Positions 1-8,387 of a stretch of 43,277 nucleotides of DNA are shown here, piece after piece. The notes beneath the pieces were generated by a model. That model had not been told where the DNA came from and did not search any database. It saw only the letters and a list, made by a program, of their open reading frames with translations. The stretch comes from an uncultured beta proteobacterium (lineage in GTDB: Bacteria; Pseudomonadota; Gammaproteobacteria; Burkholderiales; Burkholderiaceae_C). The translations under genes and the position numbers were made by a program. The stretch lies in assembly GCA_903828665.1 (NCBI GenBank), contig CAIKMZ010000152.1, positions 1-43,277 on the forward strand, given 5' to 3'. Numbering within the stretch: position 1 is the first letter of the stretch; every line of letters starts with the position of its first letter.

Positions 1-177
1 ATCGGTGCCAAGGCCTTGGTCAAGGCACCAGCCACCTACCGGGCTCTGGCCGCTGCCAAGGATGTGGCCCTCCTGATCGCCGCTCCGTTCATCGGTCTGG
101 TCTATGCGGTCACGCTGCCCTTCGTCGGCATCGCCCTGATCGTCCGCGCAGGCTACAAGGCTTACCGCGCCGCCTGA
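1..177 (+). CDS. C-terminal end of an unknown membrane protein (partial)
   Basis: The frame is open from the first base of the window and ends at TGA 175-177, giving the last 58 residues of a protein whose start lies outside. The fragment is Ala-rich and holds a hydrophobic stretch (about residues 28-50, ALLIAAPFIGLVYAVTLPF then VGIALIV) that looks like one or two membrane segments, followed by a short basic tail (RAGYKAYRAA). A strong intrinsic terminator follows 19 bases later, which supports this as a real gene end. I do not recognise the family and assign no function. Confidence 0.6.
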   Translation: MGAKALVKAPATYRALAAAKDVALLIAAPFIGLVYAVTLPFVGIALIVRAGYKAYRAA

Positions 178-195
178 GCCTTCCTGTCAACTTCC

Positions 196-227
196 AAAGC
201 CCCCGGCCATTTGGCCGGGGGCTTTTT
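196..227 (+). terminator. Rho-independent terminator
   Basis: Perfect GC-rich inverted repeat AGCCCCCGGCC / GGCCGGGGGCT (198-208 with 213-223), flanked by AA/TT pairs and followed by a T run (223-227). It ends transcription of the gene at 1-177. On the other strand it could also stop the leftward thioredoxin-like gene, which ends at 275. Confidence 0.9.
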
Positions 228-274
228 CATTGCGGCTTTTCAATTGCCTGCCCCGCCATGCGGTCGGGTCCGGC

Positions 275-649
275 TCATCGTGCCACGGGTCTGGCAGCGC
301 GAATCCGGGCGACCAAGTCCGTGACCGCTTGATCGCCCAACACGGGCGCGCCAGCATCCTGCGTCTGGACGCGGATCAGACGCTCCAGCGTCTCGATCTG
401 CGGCGTCAGTGGACCAAAAAAACGCGCCTCATTCCCAACGGCCAGCAACAGCGTGGGAAAGTCTTCGACATCGAGCGGATGCAGCAGATCGGCCTCATCC
501 TCGACGTCAATCCAGAGAAATTGCGCTTGCGGGAAGCGGGGCTGCAATTGTTCAAAACGCGCCTGATAGTCGCGGCAAACACCACACCATTCGGCGCACA
601 GACAGACCACGAGAACAGAAGCTGACGAGACCGGGCTTTGCTGGTTCAT
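275..649 (-). CDS. Thioredoxin-like protein
   Basis: A 124-residue protein with a thioredoxin fold. The redox motif WCGVC (residues 21-25) follows the beta strand SVLVVCLCAE, and the cis-proline loop is seen as DFPTLLL (about residues 63-69). In this family the motif cysteines carry out thiol-disulfide exchange. CGVC differs from the CGPC of classical thioredoxin, so it may be a specialised or lower-potential member. No signal peptide is visible, so it is probably cytoplasmic. The ATG at 649 follows no clear ribosome binding site. The gene is divergent from the sulfate-uptake operon and shares a 124-bp upstream region with it. A link to sulfur metabolism is only suggested by position. Confidence 0.85.
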   Translation of the reverse strand: MNQQSPVSSASVLVVCLCAEWCGVCRDYQARFEQLQPRFPQAQFLWIDVEDEADLLHPLDVEDFPTLLLAVGNEARFFGPLTPQIETLERLIRVQTQDAGAPVLGDQAVTDLVARIRAARPVAR

Positions 650-670
650 GCCGCAATGATCTCAAAAAAC

Positions 671-692
671 GTTATGTCGATATCAGCATAAC
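671..692. promoter_or_regulatory. Palindrome in the divergent trx / sulfate operon control region
   Basis: GTTATG (671-676) and CATAAC (687-692) form an inverted repeat around a central GATATC (679-684); only the two TC/AG spacer pairs break symmetry. The region just downstream is AT-rich (about 693-722, including TTGAAA at 697-702) and could hold a promoter. A dimeric regulator is expected here; CysB is the natural guess for a sulfate-uptake operon, but nothing in the sequence identifies the protein. Confidence 0.35.
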
Positions 693-773
693 CAAATTGA
701 AAATAAGTATTTTGTGTTTTAACGACAGCACTTCACAATCCGCCAGCACCCACGATCCATCTTGTTCACCCCT

Positions 774-1352
774 ATGCCCCGCATCATCATCGTCCCCGGC
801 TGGCGCGACTCCGGTCCCGGTCACTGGCAAAGTCTTTGGGCCGAGACCTTGCCGGGCGCGGTGCGGGTGCAGCAGGATGACTGGATCACCCCCTCGCGAA
901 ACGCCTGGGTGGCGGCGATCACACGCACGATTCTGAATCAGACCGGCCCCGTGGTGATCGCGGCGCACAGCCTGGGCTGCATCGCGAGCGCCCATTTGCC
1001 GCCGCAAGCCTGTGCGCGTATTCAAGGCGCGCTGCTGGTGGCGCCGGCGGACCCGGAGCGCCGCAGTGTATTGACCGACTTCGCCCCAGTGCCCTACCAA
1101 GCCTTGCCGTATCGCAGCATCCTGGTGGCCAGCAGCAACGACCCCTATTGCCCGGTGCGCACAGCCGGCGCTTACGCGCGCGCCTGGGGCAGTGAGTTTG
1201 TGCGCCTGCAAAACGCCGGTCACATCAACCTGGAGGCCGGCTTCGGCCCCTGGCCGTTGGGACTGGCGCTGTTGCAGTCCTTGACCGGCAACAACCATCT
1301 GCTGGCTGACGCAGCACCCCCGCTTTCAAGATCGCAACTGGAATCCGCATGA
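774..1352 (+). CDS. RBBP9/YdeN-type serine hydrolase (first gene of sulfate operon)
   Basis: A 192-residue alpha/beta hydrolase of the RBBP9/YdeN (Ser_hydrolase) type. The N-terminal IIIVPGW...SGPGHWQ block, the nucleophile elbow AHSLGC (Ser66), a later NDPYC segment with the likely acid, and GHIN near the end with the likely His make a complete catalytic triad. The substrate is unknown; the family is poorly characterised. A TTG at 762 is also in frame, but ATG 774 places the VPGW strand at the usual distance from the start. The stop overlaps the start of sbp by four bases (ATGA), so it is translationally coupled to the sulfate transporter. A paralogue lies at 14178-14741 in the par operon. 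Confidence 0.85.
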   Translation: MPRIIIVPGWRDSGPGHWQSLWAETLPGAVRVQQDDWITPSRNAWVAAITRTILNQTGPVVIAAHSLGCIASAHLPPQACARIQGALLVAPADPERRSVLTDFAPVPYQALPYRSILVASSNDPYCPVRTAGAYARAWGSEFVRLQNAGHINLEAGFGPWPLGLALLQSLTGNNHLLADAAPPLSRSQLESA

Positions 1353-2350
1353 ACCTCAAAAGAAATGTGACGCGGGCCCTCGCAGGCCTGGCGCTGGTCA
1401 CGGGCAATCTGGCCGTGGCCCAAACCACCCTGCTCAATGCCTCGTATGACGTGGCGCGCGAGTTTTACAAGGACTACAACGCCGCCTTCGTCGCGCACTA
1501 CAAGAAGACCACGGGCAAGGACATCAAGATTGACCAGGCCCACGGTGGCTCCAGCGCCCAGGCGCGTGCCGTCAATGACGGGCTCGATGCCGATGTCGTG
1601 ACCATGAACACCACCACCGACATCGAGTTTCTGGCCAGCACGGGCGTCGTGGCCAAGGACTGGGCCAAGCGCTTCCCCGGCAATGCCTCGCCCACAACAT
1701 CAACCATGCTGTTTCTCACGCGCGAAGGCAATCCTAAACACATCAAGGACTGGGACGACCTGATCAAACCCGGCATTCAGGTGATCGTGGTCAACCCGAA
1801 GACCGGCGGCAATGGTCGCATGGCCTACCTCGCTGCCTGGGGATACGTTCGCAAGAAGGGCGGCACCGATGCGCAGGCGGCCGAGTTTGTCGGCAAGCTG
1901 TTCAAGAACGTGCCGGTGCTGGCCAAGGGCGGACGCGACGCCACCACGATCTTCCTGCAGCGCAATATCGGCGACGTGCTGGTGACGTTCGAATCCGAGG
2001 TGGTGTCCGTGGACCGTGAGTTCGGTGCCGGCAAGGTCGATGCCGTGCATCCGTCCGTCAGCATCATTGCGGAGAACCCGGTCGCCGTGGTGGAACGCAC
2101 TGTTGCCAAAAAGGGCACAGGCGAGTTGGCCAAGGCTTATCTGGACTACCTGTATTCCGACGAGGCGCAGGAGATTGCCGCCAAGCACGCGCTGCGCCCG
2201 CGCTCTGCGGCTCTCCTGAAGAAATATGCCAGCACCTTCAAGCCGATTCAGCTGTTTGCAGTCAGCGAGTATTTCGGTTCGTTGTCGGAGGCGCAAAAGG
2301 TCCACTTCAACGATGGCGGACAGTTTGACAAGCTCTACGCCGTCAAGTAG
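1349..2350 (+). CDS. sbp: Sulfate ABC transporter substrate-binding protein
   Basis: A 333-residue periplasmic binding protein of the Sbp/CysP family. It starts with a signal peptide (basic NLKRNVTR, hydrophobic ALAGLALVTG, likely cleavage near AVAQ, residue 25). Family signatures follow: LLNASYDVAREFYKDYN at the mature N terminus, AHGGSSAQARAV and DADVVTMNTTTDI, which in known structures supply backbone hydrogen bonds to the sulfate, then NPKTGGNGRMAYLAAWGY. It delivers sulfate (possibly thiosulfate) to CysT/CysW in the inner membrane. It overlaps the upstream hydrolase by ATGA and abuts cysT without a gap. Sbp and CysP are hard to tell apart by eye, so specificity is an inference. Confidence 0.95.
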   Translation: MNLKRNVTRALAGLALVTGNLAVAQTTLLNASYDVAREFYKDYNAAFVAHYKKTTGKDIKIDQAHGGSSAQARAVNDGLDADVVTMNTTTDIEFLASTGVVAKDWAKRFPGNASPTTSTMLFLTREGNPKHIKDWDDLIKPGIQVIVVNPKTGGNGRMAYLAAWGYVRKKGGTDAQAAEFVGKLFKNVPVLAKGGRDATTIFLQRNIGDVLVTFESEVVSVDREFGAGKVDAVHPSVSIIAENPVAVVERTVAKKGTGELAKAYLDYLYSDEAQEIAAKHALRPRSAALLKKYASTFKPIQLFAVSEYFGSLSEAQKVHFNDGGQFDKLYAVK

Positions 2351-3238
2351 ATGACAGCGGCGACTCTTTCCGCACTGCCACCGGCGCCGGGCCGCAAGGC
2401 TCAGCGCAAGCGGCCGACACGGCGTGTGTTGCCCGGCTTCAACCTGACGCTGGGCTACACGGTCTTGTACCTGAGCCTGATCGTGCTGATCCCGCTCTCG
2501 GCCCTGGTGTTCAAGACCTTCACCCTGAGCTGGGAGCAGTTCTGGGCGGCGGTCAGCAGTCCGCGTGTGCTAGCGTCGTACCAGCTCACGTTTGGCGCCT
2601 CCTTCATCGCAGCGCTGGTCAATGTGTTCTTTGGTCTGCTGGTGGCGTGGGTGCTGGTGCGCTACCCGTTTCCCGGCAAGAAGGTGATCGACGCGCTGGT
2701 GGACTTGCCGTTTGCCCTGCCCACCGCCGTGGCCGGCATCGCACTGACCGCCTTGTTGGCCGGCAATGGCTGGGTTGGACAGGTGCTTGAACCGCAAGGC
2801 ATCAAGCTGGCATTCAACCGCAACGGCATCGTGATTGCACTGATCTTCATCGGCCTGCCGTTTGTGGTCCGCACCGTGCAGCCGGTTCTAGAAGACGCTG
2901 AAAAAGAACTCGAAGAAGCGGCCACCTGTCTGGGCGCCACGCGCTGGCAAACCTTCCGCTATGTCATCTTCCCGACCATCGCGCCGGCACTGTTAACCGG
3001 TTTCGCGATGGCCTTTGCACGCGCCATCGGCGAATACGGTTCGGTCATTTTCATTGCCGGCAACATGCCGATGATCTCGGAAATCACGCCGCTGATCATC
3101 ATCGGCAAGCTCGAGCAATACGACTACGCCGGCGCCACCGCCGTGGCGGTGGTGATGCTGGTGATCTCCTTCGTCCTGCTGTTGCTCATCAATGCTTTGC
3201 AAGCCTGGCAGCGTCGCCGCGCGGGAGTGGGAGTATGA
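2351..3238 (+). CDS. cysT: Sulfate ABC transporter permease CysT (CysU)
   Basis: A 295-residue inner-membrane permease. After a basic, Pro-rich cytoplasmic leader of about 30 residues it has about six to seven hydrophobic segments, starting with [18 protein letters not shown]. The ABC permease EAA loop is clear ([21 protein letters not shown], residues about 190-210), which docks to the CysA ATPase. The segment [16 protein letters not shown] is typical of CysT/ModB-type permeases. The ATG begins directly after the sbp stop, and the end overlaps cysW by ATGA, so the four transporter genes are tightly coupled. Confidence 0.95.
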   Translation: MTAATLSALPPAPGRKAQRKRPTRRVLPGFNLTLGYTVLYLSLIVLIPLSALVFKTFTLSWEQFWAAVSSPRVLASYQLTFGASFIAALVNVFFGLLVAWVLVRYPFPGKKVIDALVDLPFALPTAVAGIALTALLAGNGWVGQVLEPQGIKLAFNRNGIVIALIFIGLPFVVRTVQPVLEDAEKELEEAATCLGATRWQTFRYVIFPTIAPALLTGFAMAFARAIGEYGSVIFIAGNMPMISEITPLIIIGKLEQYDYAGATAVAVVMLVISFVLLLLINALQAWQRRRAGVGV

Positions 3239-4194
3239 GTACCCCGCTGAGCCAGACGTACGATGTGCGCCCGTCTTCCCCCCAAGGGGACAACGCCAGC
3301 GGCCCGGCGAAGCCGGCGCCAAGGCGTTCCGCGCGCAAATCCCCCACTGGCGAAGCTGCGTGGGTACGCTGGACGCTGATCGCAATCGCACTGGGTTTCA
3401 TCTTCCTGTTTCTAATCCTGCCCCTGGCCGCCGTCTTCACCGAAGCGCTGCGCAAGGGCTTGGGCGCCTATCTGGATGCACTGCAGGAACCAGATGCCTG
3501 GACGGCGATCCGCCTGACCCTGATCACGGCCGCAATTGCCGTGCCGCTGAACCTGGTATTCGGCGTGGCTGCGGCCTGGGCGATTGCAAAGTTTGAATTC
3601 CGCGGCAAGGCCTTCCTGACAACTCTGGTCGACCTGCCGTTTTCCGTCTCACCGGTTGTAGCGGGCTTGGTCTATGTGCTGCTGTTCGGCGCACACGGCT
3701 GGATCGGACCCTGGTTGCAGGCGCACGACATAAAGATCGTGTTTGCCGTGCCCGGCATCGTGCTGGCCACGGTGTTCGTCACCTTTCCGTTCATCGCGCG
3801 CGAGCTGATCCCGTTGATGCAGGCGCAAGGCACGGAAGAGGAGCAGGCGGCCATGGTGCTGGGCGCCAACGGCTGGCAGATCTTCTGGCACGTGACGCTC
3901 CCAAACATCAAATGGGGGCTGGTCTACGGCGTGATCCTGTGCAACGCGCGTGCCATGGGCGAGTTTGGCGCGGTTTCGGTGGTGTCGGGTCACATTCGGG
4001 GCCAGACCAACACGATGCCGCTGCACGTTGAAATTCTGTACAACGAATACCAGTCGGTCGCGGCCTTTGCCGTGGCCTCGTTGCTGGCGCTGCTGGCTGT
4101 TCTGACGCTGCTGATCAAGTCGGCGGTGGAGTGGCAGTTCGAGCGCGACCAGAAGGCCGCCGCCTTGTTGCCGCCGGAAAATCCGGGCCGCTGA
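3235..4194 (+). CDS. cysW: Sulfate ABC transporter permease CysW
   Basis: A 319-residue permease that pairs with CysT to form the sulfate channel. The EAA loop is seen as [23 protein letters not shown], and [23 protein letters not shown] is a CysW hallmark. The first membrane segment ([22 protein letters not shown]) begins only at about residue 46, roughly twice the leader length I would expect from E. coli CysW. The extra part ([20 protein letters not shown], residues about 15-35) is low-complexity and is encoded by a palindrome-rich GC block (3271-3335) that looks like an in-frame repeat insertion. The ATG overlaps the cysT stop. Confidence 0.95.
   Translation: MSTPLSQTYDVRPSSPQGDNASGPAKPAPRRSARKSPTGEAAWVRWTLIAIALGFIFLFLILPLAAVFTEALRKGLGAYLDALQEPDAWTAIRLTLITAAIAVPLNLVFGVAAAWAIAKFEFRGKAFLTTLVDLPFSVSPVVAGLVYVLLFGAHGWIGPWLQAHDIKIVFAVPGIVLATVFVTFPFIARELIPLMQAQGTEEEQAAMVLGANGWQIFWHVTLPNIKWGLVYGVILCNARAMGEFGAVSVVSGHIRGQTNTMPLHVEILYNEYQSVAAFAVASLLALLAVLTLLIKSAVEWQFERDQKAAALLPPENPGR
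3271..3335. repeat. REP-like palindromic block translated inside cysW
   Basis: The block contains CCCCAAGGGG, a hairpin CCGGC-GAA-GCCGG (3304-3316) and flanking GGCGCC. It encodes a Pro/Ala/Arg-rich stretch that ordinary CysW leaders lack. Similar CCCCAAGGGG...CGGCNNNGCCG blocks occur, as I recall, as dispersed repeats in Comamonadaceae intergenic DNA; I cannot test that here. I see only this copy in the window. Confidence 0.4.
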
Positions 4195-4225
4195 AAGCCC
4201 CTGCATTGATTCTTGAGAAACCACC

Positions 4226-5320
4226 ATGAGCATAGCAATCCGCAACGTCAGCAAGGACTTCGGCAGCTTCCACGCGCTGCGCGACGTCTCGCTCGACATC
4301 GAATCAGGCGAACTGGTCGCGCTGCTCGGACCGTCGGGCTGCGGCAAGACCACACTGTTGCGCATCATTGCCGGCCTGGAAACGGCCGATCACGGCAGCA
4401 TCCTGTTCAGCGGCGAAGACACGACCGATGTCCATGTGCGCGAGCGCAACGTCGGCTTCGTGTTCCAGCACTACGCCCTGTTTCGCCACATGAGCGTGTT
4501 CGACAACGTGGCCTTCGGTCTGCGCATGAAGCCGCGCGCGAGCCGACCGAGCGAAGACAAGATCAAACAGAAGGTGCATGAATTGCTAGCCCTGGTGCAG
4601 CTCGACTGGCTCTCGGACCGCTATCCGGCGCAGCTCTCGGGCGGGCAGCGCCAGCGCATCGCGCTGGCGCGCGCCTTGGCGGTGGAACCCAAAGTGTTGC
4701 TGCTGGATGAACCGTTTGGCGCGCTCGACGCCAAAGTGCGCAAGGAATTGCGGCGCTGGCTGCGCCGCCTGCATGACGACCTGCACGTGACCAGCATCTT
4801 CGTTACGCACGACCAGGAAGAAGCGCTGGAGGTGGCAGACCGTGTGGTGCTGATGAACAGTGGTGTCGTCGAGCAGATCGGCTCGCCGCAGGACGTCTGG
4901 GATCACCCGGCCAGCCGTTTCGTTTATGGCTTTCTGGGCGACGTCAACCTGTTCCACGGCCGCGCCCACGAAGGAGAAATGCTGATTGGCGCCGACCAGC
5001 ACGGCGTGCGATTGGCAACGCCGGAACACCAGGATGCGCAGGACGCCAAGGCCTTCGCCTACGTGCGCCCGCATGATCTCGACGTGCAACGCTACACCGC
5101 CGGCGCCAACGATGCGGGTCGCGGCATCGTTGCCAAGCTGACGCGCGCGATTGTGGTTGGACCGATTGCCAGGCTGGAGTTGCTGCCGCTGGACGCCGCG
5201 ACCGGCAACGGCGAAATCATTGAAGCGCAGATTCCCGCGCAGGAATTCCACGCGCTTGGCCTGCAGGCAGATGAAACCCTGCTGCTGACGCCGCGCAAGG
5301 CGCGCGTTTTTGTAGACTGA
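4226..5320 (+). CDS. cysA: Sulfate/thiosulfate ABC transporter ATP-binding protein CysA
   Basis: A 364-residue ATPase that energises sulfate import by CysT/CysW. Walker A is GPSGCGKTT (residues about 35-43), the Q loop is FVFQHYALF, the ABC signature LSGGQRQR (about 137-144), Walker [13 protein letters not shown] with the D loop, and the switch His is in [12 protein letters not shown]-terminal regulatory extension (about residues 240-364) is typical of the CysA/MalK-type subfamily. The gene lies 31 bases after cysW and closes the operon. A short GC hairpin with five T residues overlaps its 3' end. Confidence 0.95.
   Translation: MSIAIRNVSKDFGSFHALRDVSLDIESGELVALLGPSGCGKTTLLRIIAGLETADHGSILFSGEDTTDVHVRERNVGFVFQHYALFRHMSVFDNVAFGLRMKPRASRPSEDKIKQKVHELLALVQLDWLSDRYPAQLSGGQRQRIALARALAVEPKVLLLDEPFGALDAKVRKELRRWLRRLHDDLHVTSIFVTHDQEEALEVADRVVLMNSGVVEQIGSPQDVWDHPASRFVYGFLGDVNLFHGRAHEGEMLIGADQHGVRLATPEHQDAQDAKAFAYVRPHDLDVQRYTAGANDAGRGIVAKLTRAIVVGPIARLELLPLDAATGNGEIIEAQIPAQEFHALGLQADETLLLTPRKARVFVD
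5292..5311 (+). terminator. Possible terminator overlapping the cysA 3' end
   Basis: CGCGC-AAG-GCGCG (5292-5304) followed by CG and TTTTT (5307-5311), just before the cysA stop. The stem is short, so this is tentative. A second GC hairpin without a T run lies at 5329-5342 between the convergent cysA and feo operons. Confidence 0.35.
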
Positions 5321-5347
5321 GATCGCAAGCGCCGACCGGCGCCGCGC

Positions 5348-5629
5348 TTACGGACGCTTGCGCGGGTGGAACACCAGTACCTGCGTGGCAGGAGGAGATG
5401 ATTTCTCGCCGGCCTTGGCTTTGGGCTGCGCCTGGTCGCAGCCGCTGCAGTGACAGCCGCCGGAAGTGCTGACCGTCCTTTGCAGCGCTGCGCGCCAGAC
5501 CTGCGGTAACGACAAGCGCAACAAGCCATTGACCAAGGGGCGCAACGCGGCCTGCGGCAGCAAGGTCCAGACCGCATAGGCAAAGCAGCCAGTCACCAGC
5601 AGGAACACCAGAATGGATTGCAATGCCAT
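5348..5629 (-). CDS. Small Cys-containing membrane protein linked to FeoB (DUF6587-like)
   Basis: A 93-residue protein encoded two bases after the feoB stop. ATG 5629 is preferred over an upstream in-frame ATG at 5647 because it follows the feoB stop directly. One N-terminal membrane segment (MALQSILVFLLVTGCFAYAVW) is followed by a basic region and a cysteine cluster GGCHCSGCD (about residues 64-72), then a Lys/Pro-rich tail. The layout resembles small FeoB-associated Cys-rich membrane proteins found downstream of feoB in many bacteria. A role in Fe(II) uptake or FeoB assembly is inferred from position and layout. Confidence 0.75.
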   Translation of the reverse strand: MALQSILVFLLVTGCFAYAVWTLLPQAALRPLVNGLLRLSLPQVWRAALQRTVSTSGGCHCSGCDQAQPKAKAGEKSSPPATQVLVFHPRKRP

Positions 5630-5631
5630 CG

Positions 5632-7521
5632 CTAAGCCCCCAGCCACAGGGTGATGCGATAGGTCGCAAACGCCGCCACATAGGCCAGCGCAAACAGGTA
5701 CAGCGCCATCACGAGCGGATAGCGCCAGGAGTTGGTCTCACGCCGCACGACCGCCAGTGTTGACAGGCATTGCGGCGCAAAAACAAACCAGGCCAGCAGC
5801 GAATAGGCGGTCGCCAGCGACCAGCCTTGGGCGATCACCGGTGACAGGGCGTCGGCAACCGAGCTGTCCGCGCCGGACAGGGAGTACACCGTGCCCAGCG
5901 CACCCACCACGACTTCGCGCGCAGCCATGCCGGGCACCAGTGCGATCGAGATCTGCCAATTCAAACCAATCGGCGCAAACACCCACTGCAAGGCATGGCC
6001 CAGCATGCCGGCAACGCTGTACTGGATGGCCGGCCCTTGAGACACGTCCCAACCGGATGGCGGCGACGGGTAGGTGGACAGAAACCACAACACGACCATC
6101 AGCGAAAAGATGATGCCGCCAACACGGCGCAAAAAGATCCGCGCGCGCTCCCACAGCCCGAGACCAATATTGCGCATGCTCGGTACGCGGTAGGGTGGCA
6201 GCTCCAGCATCAGTGGCTGGTAGCCGTTCTTCATCCAGACCCGCTTGAAGATCCAGGCCACGCCCATGGCGCTGACCACACCCGCCACGTACAGACCAAA
6301 CAGAGTCAGGCCGCGCAGGCTGAACCAGCCAATGTCACGCTGCGGCACAAACGCGCCGATCAGCAAGGCATAGACCGGCAGGCGCGCCGAGCAAGTCATC
6401 AGCGGGGCCACCATGATGGTGGCGAGGCGATCCTTCCAGTTGGCAATCGTGCGCGTCGCCATGATGCCCGGAATGGCGCAGGCAAAGCTCGACAGCAGCG
6501 GGATGAACGCGCGGCCCGACAAACCGACCTTGCCCATCAGGTTGTCGAGCAAGAAGGCGGCGCGCGGCAGATAGCCCGAATCTTCGAGCAACAGAATGAA
6601 GAAGAACAGGATCAGGATTTGAGGCAAGAACACCAGCACGCCACCGACACCGGCGATGACGCCATCAACCAACAGGCTGCGCAGCGGCCCCGCCGCCATG
6701 TGCTCCAGGGTCCAGTGGCCGAGCGCCGCCATGACGCTGCGGATCGCATCCATCGGCAGATTCGCCCAGGAAAAAACAGCCTGAAAGATCAGGAACAGCA
6801 CGGCGGCCAGCAACACCAGACCCCAGACGTGGTGCATGACCAACGAATCCAACCGATGCTGGAACCGGCCACGGCTCGGTGCATCTGGCGCCACCAAGGC
6901 CAGAATGCGGCGCACTTCGCGCTGCAATTCTGTCGAAGTCACGGGCAGTGCGGCGGCATCGGGGATGGGGGGCAGCGGCCGGGTGAATTGCTTCTCCAAT
7001 TGCGCGAGCAACTGGACATGGCCGTCATGCATGACCGCCACGGTCTCGACCACAGGGCAACCCAGTTCCATAGCCAGGCGTGGCAAGTCCAGTTTGAGAC
7101 CTTGGGCGCGTGCCACATCCGCCATGTTCACCGCCAGCACCAGCGGCTTGCCGAAGCGCTTGAGCTCCAGCACCAGGCGCAGGTTCATGCGCAGGTTGGT
7201 AGCATCGACCACAGCCACGATGGCATCGGGCGCGTCTTCGCCCGCGCGTCGGCCTTCGATCACCTCCAGCGTCACCTGCTCATCTGGCGTTGCCGGCGTC
7301 AGGCTGTAGGCGCCGGGCAAATCGACCACTGACACGGTCTGGCCGTTGGGCAAGCGAGCCAGACCCACCTTGCGCTCGACGGTGACGCCAGCGTAATTGG
7401 CAACTTTTTGGCGCGCCCCGGTTAGCAGGTTGAACAGGGCCGTCTTGCCGCAATTGGGATTGCCTACCAGCGCGATGCTCTTGATGGCAAAGCCAGGGCT
7501 TAGCTCGGCAACATGACTCAT
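5632..7521 (-). CDS. feoB: Ferrous iron transporter FeoB
   Basis: A 629-residue inner-membrane Fe(II) transporter with an N-terminal G domain. G1 is GNPNCGKTALFN (about residues 23-34), the G2 Thr lies in YAGVTVERK, G3 is DLPGAYSL and G4 NMAD. The membrane part has the two Gate regions (LPQILILFFFILLLEDSGYLPR and SFACAIPGIMATRTI) and a PGMAAREVVVG segment. It is shorter than the 770-residue E. coli protein but has all core parts. The chosen ATG 7521 (MSHVAEL) is 7 bases past the feoA stop; the frame is open further upstream but overlaps feoA. It works with FeoA and probably the small downstream protein. Confidence 0.95.
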   Translation of the reverse strand: MSHVAELSPGFAIKSIALVGNPNCGKTALFNLLTGARQKVANYAGVTVERKVGLARLPNGQTVSVVDLPGAYSLTPATPDEQVTLEVIEGRRAGEDAPDAIVAVVDATNLRMNLRLVLELKRFGKPLVLAVNMADVARAQGLKLDLPRLAMELGCPVVETVAVMHDGHVQLLAQLEKQFTRPLPPIPDAAALPVTSTELQREVRRILALVAPDAPSRGRFQHRLDSLVMHHVWGLVLLAAVLFLIFQAVFSWANLPMDAIRSVMAALGHWTLEHMAAGPLRSLLVDGVIAGVGGVLVFLPQILILFFFILLLEDSGYLPRAAFLLDNLMGKVGLSGRAFIPLLSSFACAIPGIMATRTIANWKDRLATIMVAPLMTCSARLPVYALLIGAFVPQRDIGWFSLRGLTLFGLYVAGVVSAMGVAWIFKRVWMKNGYQPLMLELPPYRVPSMRNIGLGLWERARIFLRRVGGIIFSLMVVLWFLSTYPSPPSGWDVSQGPAIQYSVAGMLGHALQWVFAPIGLNWQISIALVPGMAAREVVVGALGTVYSLSGADSSVADALSPVIAQGWSLATAYSLLAWFVFAPQCLSTLAVVRRETNSWRYPLVMALYLFALAYVAAFATYRITLWLGA

Positions 7522-7528
7522 GAACGGC

Positions 7529-7786
7529 TCAGGCGACGCTCGCTTCAAGCTGGCGCACGCGGATGCACTGCGCTTCCAGCAGCCGCAGAGCAAACAGGGT
7601 TTCGCCGATCTGAACCGCCAGCGGCTCGCGGCCACCCGGGCCGCGCCGGAGCATCCTGACCGGTTCGCCGGCAATGAAGCCGAGTTCACCCAATCGGTGC
7701 AAAGTTGCCGCACCGACCTCGGCGCAATCCGCCACCAAACCTTCTACCAAGGCATGTGATCCATTTGGTAGCTGCGATAAATACAT
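7529..7786 (-). CDS. feoA: Ferrous iron transport protein FeoA
   Basis: An 85-residue SH3-fold protein with the FeoA pattern: GAATLHRLGELGFIAGEPVRMLRRGPGGREPLAVQIGE..FALR. FeoA is a cytoplasmic partner that modulates FeoB. ATG 7786 (MYLSQLP) has AAAGG about nine bases upstream and gives the family's usual length; a GTG at 7819 would add eleven residues. The gene leads the feoA-feoB-small protein operon and lies 50 bp downstream of a Fur-box-like palindrome. Confidence 0.92.
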   Translation of the reverse strand: MYLSQLPNGSHALVEGLVADCAEVGAATLHRLGELGFIAGEPVRMLRRGPGGREPLAVQIGETLFALRLLEAQCIRVRQLEASVA

Positions 7787-7836
7787 GGTGCTGGCCTTTG
7801 AAAAAGAGACTAGCGACACGCGAATGTCGTTAATGC

Positions 7837-7857
7837 AAATGCGATTCTATCGCATTT
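7837..7857. promoter_or_regulatory. Candidate Fur box upstream of feoAB
   Basis: A perfect inverted repeat AAATGCGAT (7837-7845) - TCT - ATCGCATTT (7849-7857), about 50 bp before the feoA start. Length, symmetry and the AATG...CATT ends fit the 19-bp Fur operator pattern. Iron repression by Fur is the expected control of feoAB, so context and motif agree. Confidence 0.65.
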
Positions 7858-8387
7858 AGACCAGGTAGCAAGCACGAATGGATGTGGCGGACGAGGCTGC
7901 CCACTGAGACTTAGGGCAGCCTGACTCGTCACTTTGCGCCGCAAAACACGACTCCCAACACCGGCTCACTGCGGCGTGCGAAGTGCGAAATGGCGCTCTT
8001 GACGGCCGCTTCGATGAAGATGACAAATTGATTAGTAACTACTCACTTCTTTGTTGACGCCTTGCCCACTTATCGTTACGGTATCGATTGCACCAAAATT
8101 TCTGAAAAGGGCGCCGGACGGACTCGTCACACGTTGTGATGTGAGTACCAACTCACGCATCGATTTGCCCCCGAAATACCATTCGACTCGCCTGCTGGCA
8201 TCATTGGAATTCCTCCCGCAAGCCGCAACCACGCAAAGCGTGCGCGTCAGCAAGGCGCGACACAGCGCCGGTTTACTGCCAATGTGGCAGTGCAGTTTGG
8301 CGGCGGGCAAACCTGGCGGATTTGATCTTTGCCGACATCCCGCGAGGCCTCAACTGCTTCGCCGGCGCAGAGCGATCATCGTGACGG
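7858..8387. other. About 530 bp without a supported gene
   Basis: Between the feoA promoter and the end of aacS I see no convincing gene. A leftward 92-codon frame (8032-8310) is open but has no recognisable domain and no clear ribosome binding site. Two structures stand out. One is a bulged stem-loop at 7890-7930 (GACGAG/CTCGTC outside, GCTGCCC/GGGCAGC inside). The other is a small hairpin GTGAGT-ACCA-ACTCAC at 8141-8156. Some of this may be decayed coding sequence. Confidence 0.5.

Noticed and set aside
5995..7332. Rightward 445-codon open frame
   Set aside because: It is the antisense of feoB, with Gln/His/Arg-rich shadow composition and no recognisable motif.
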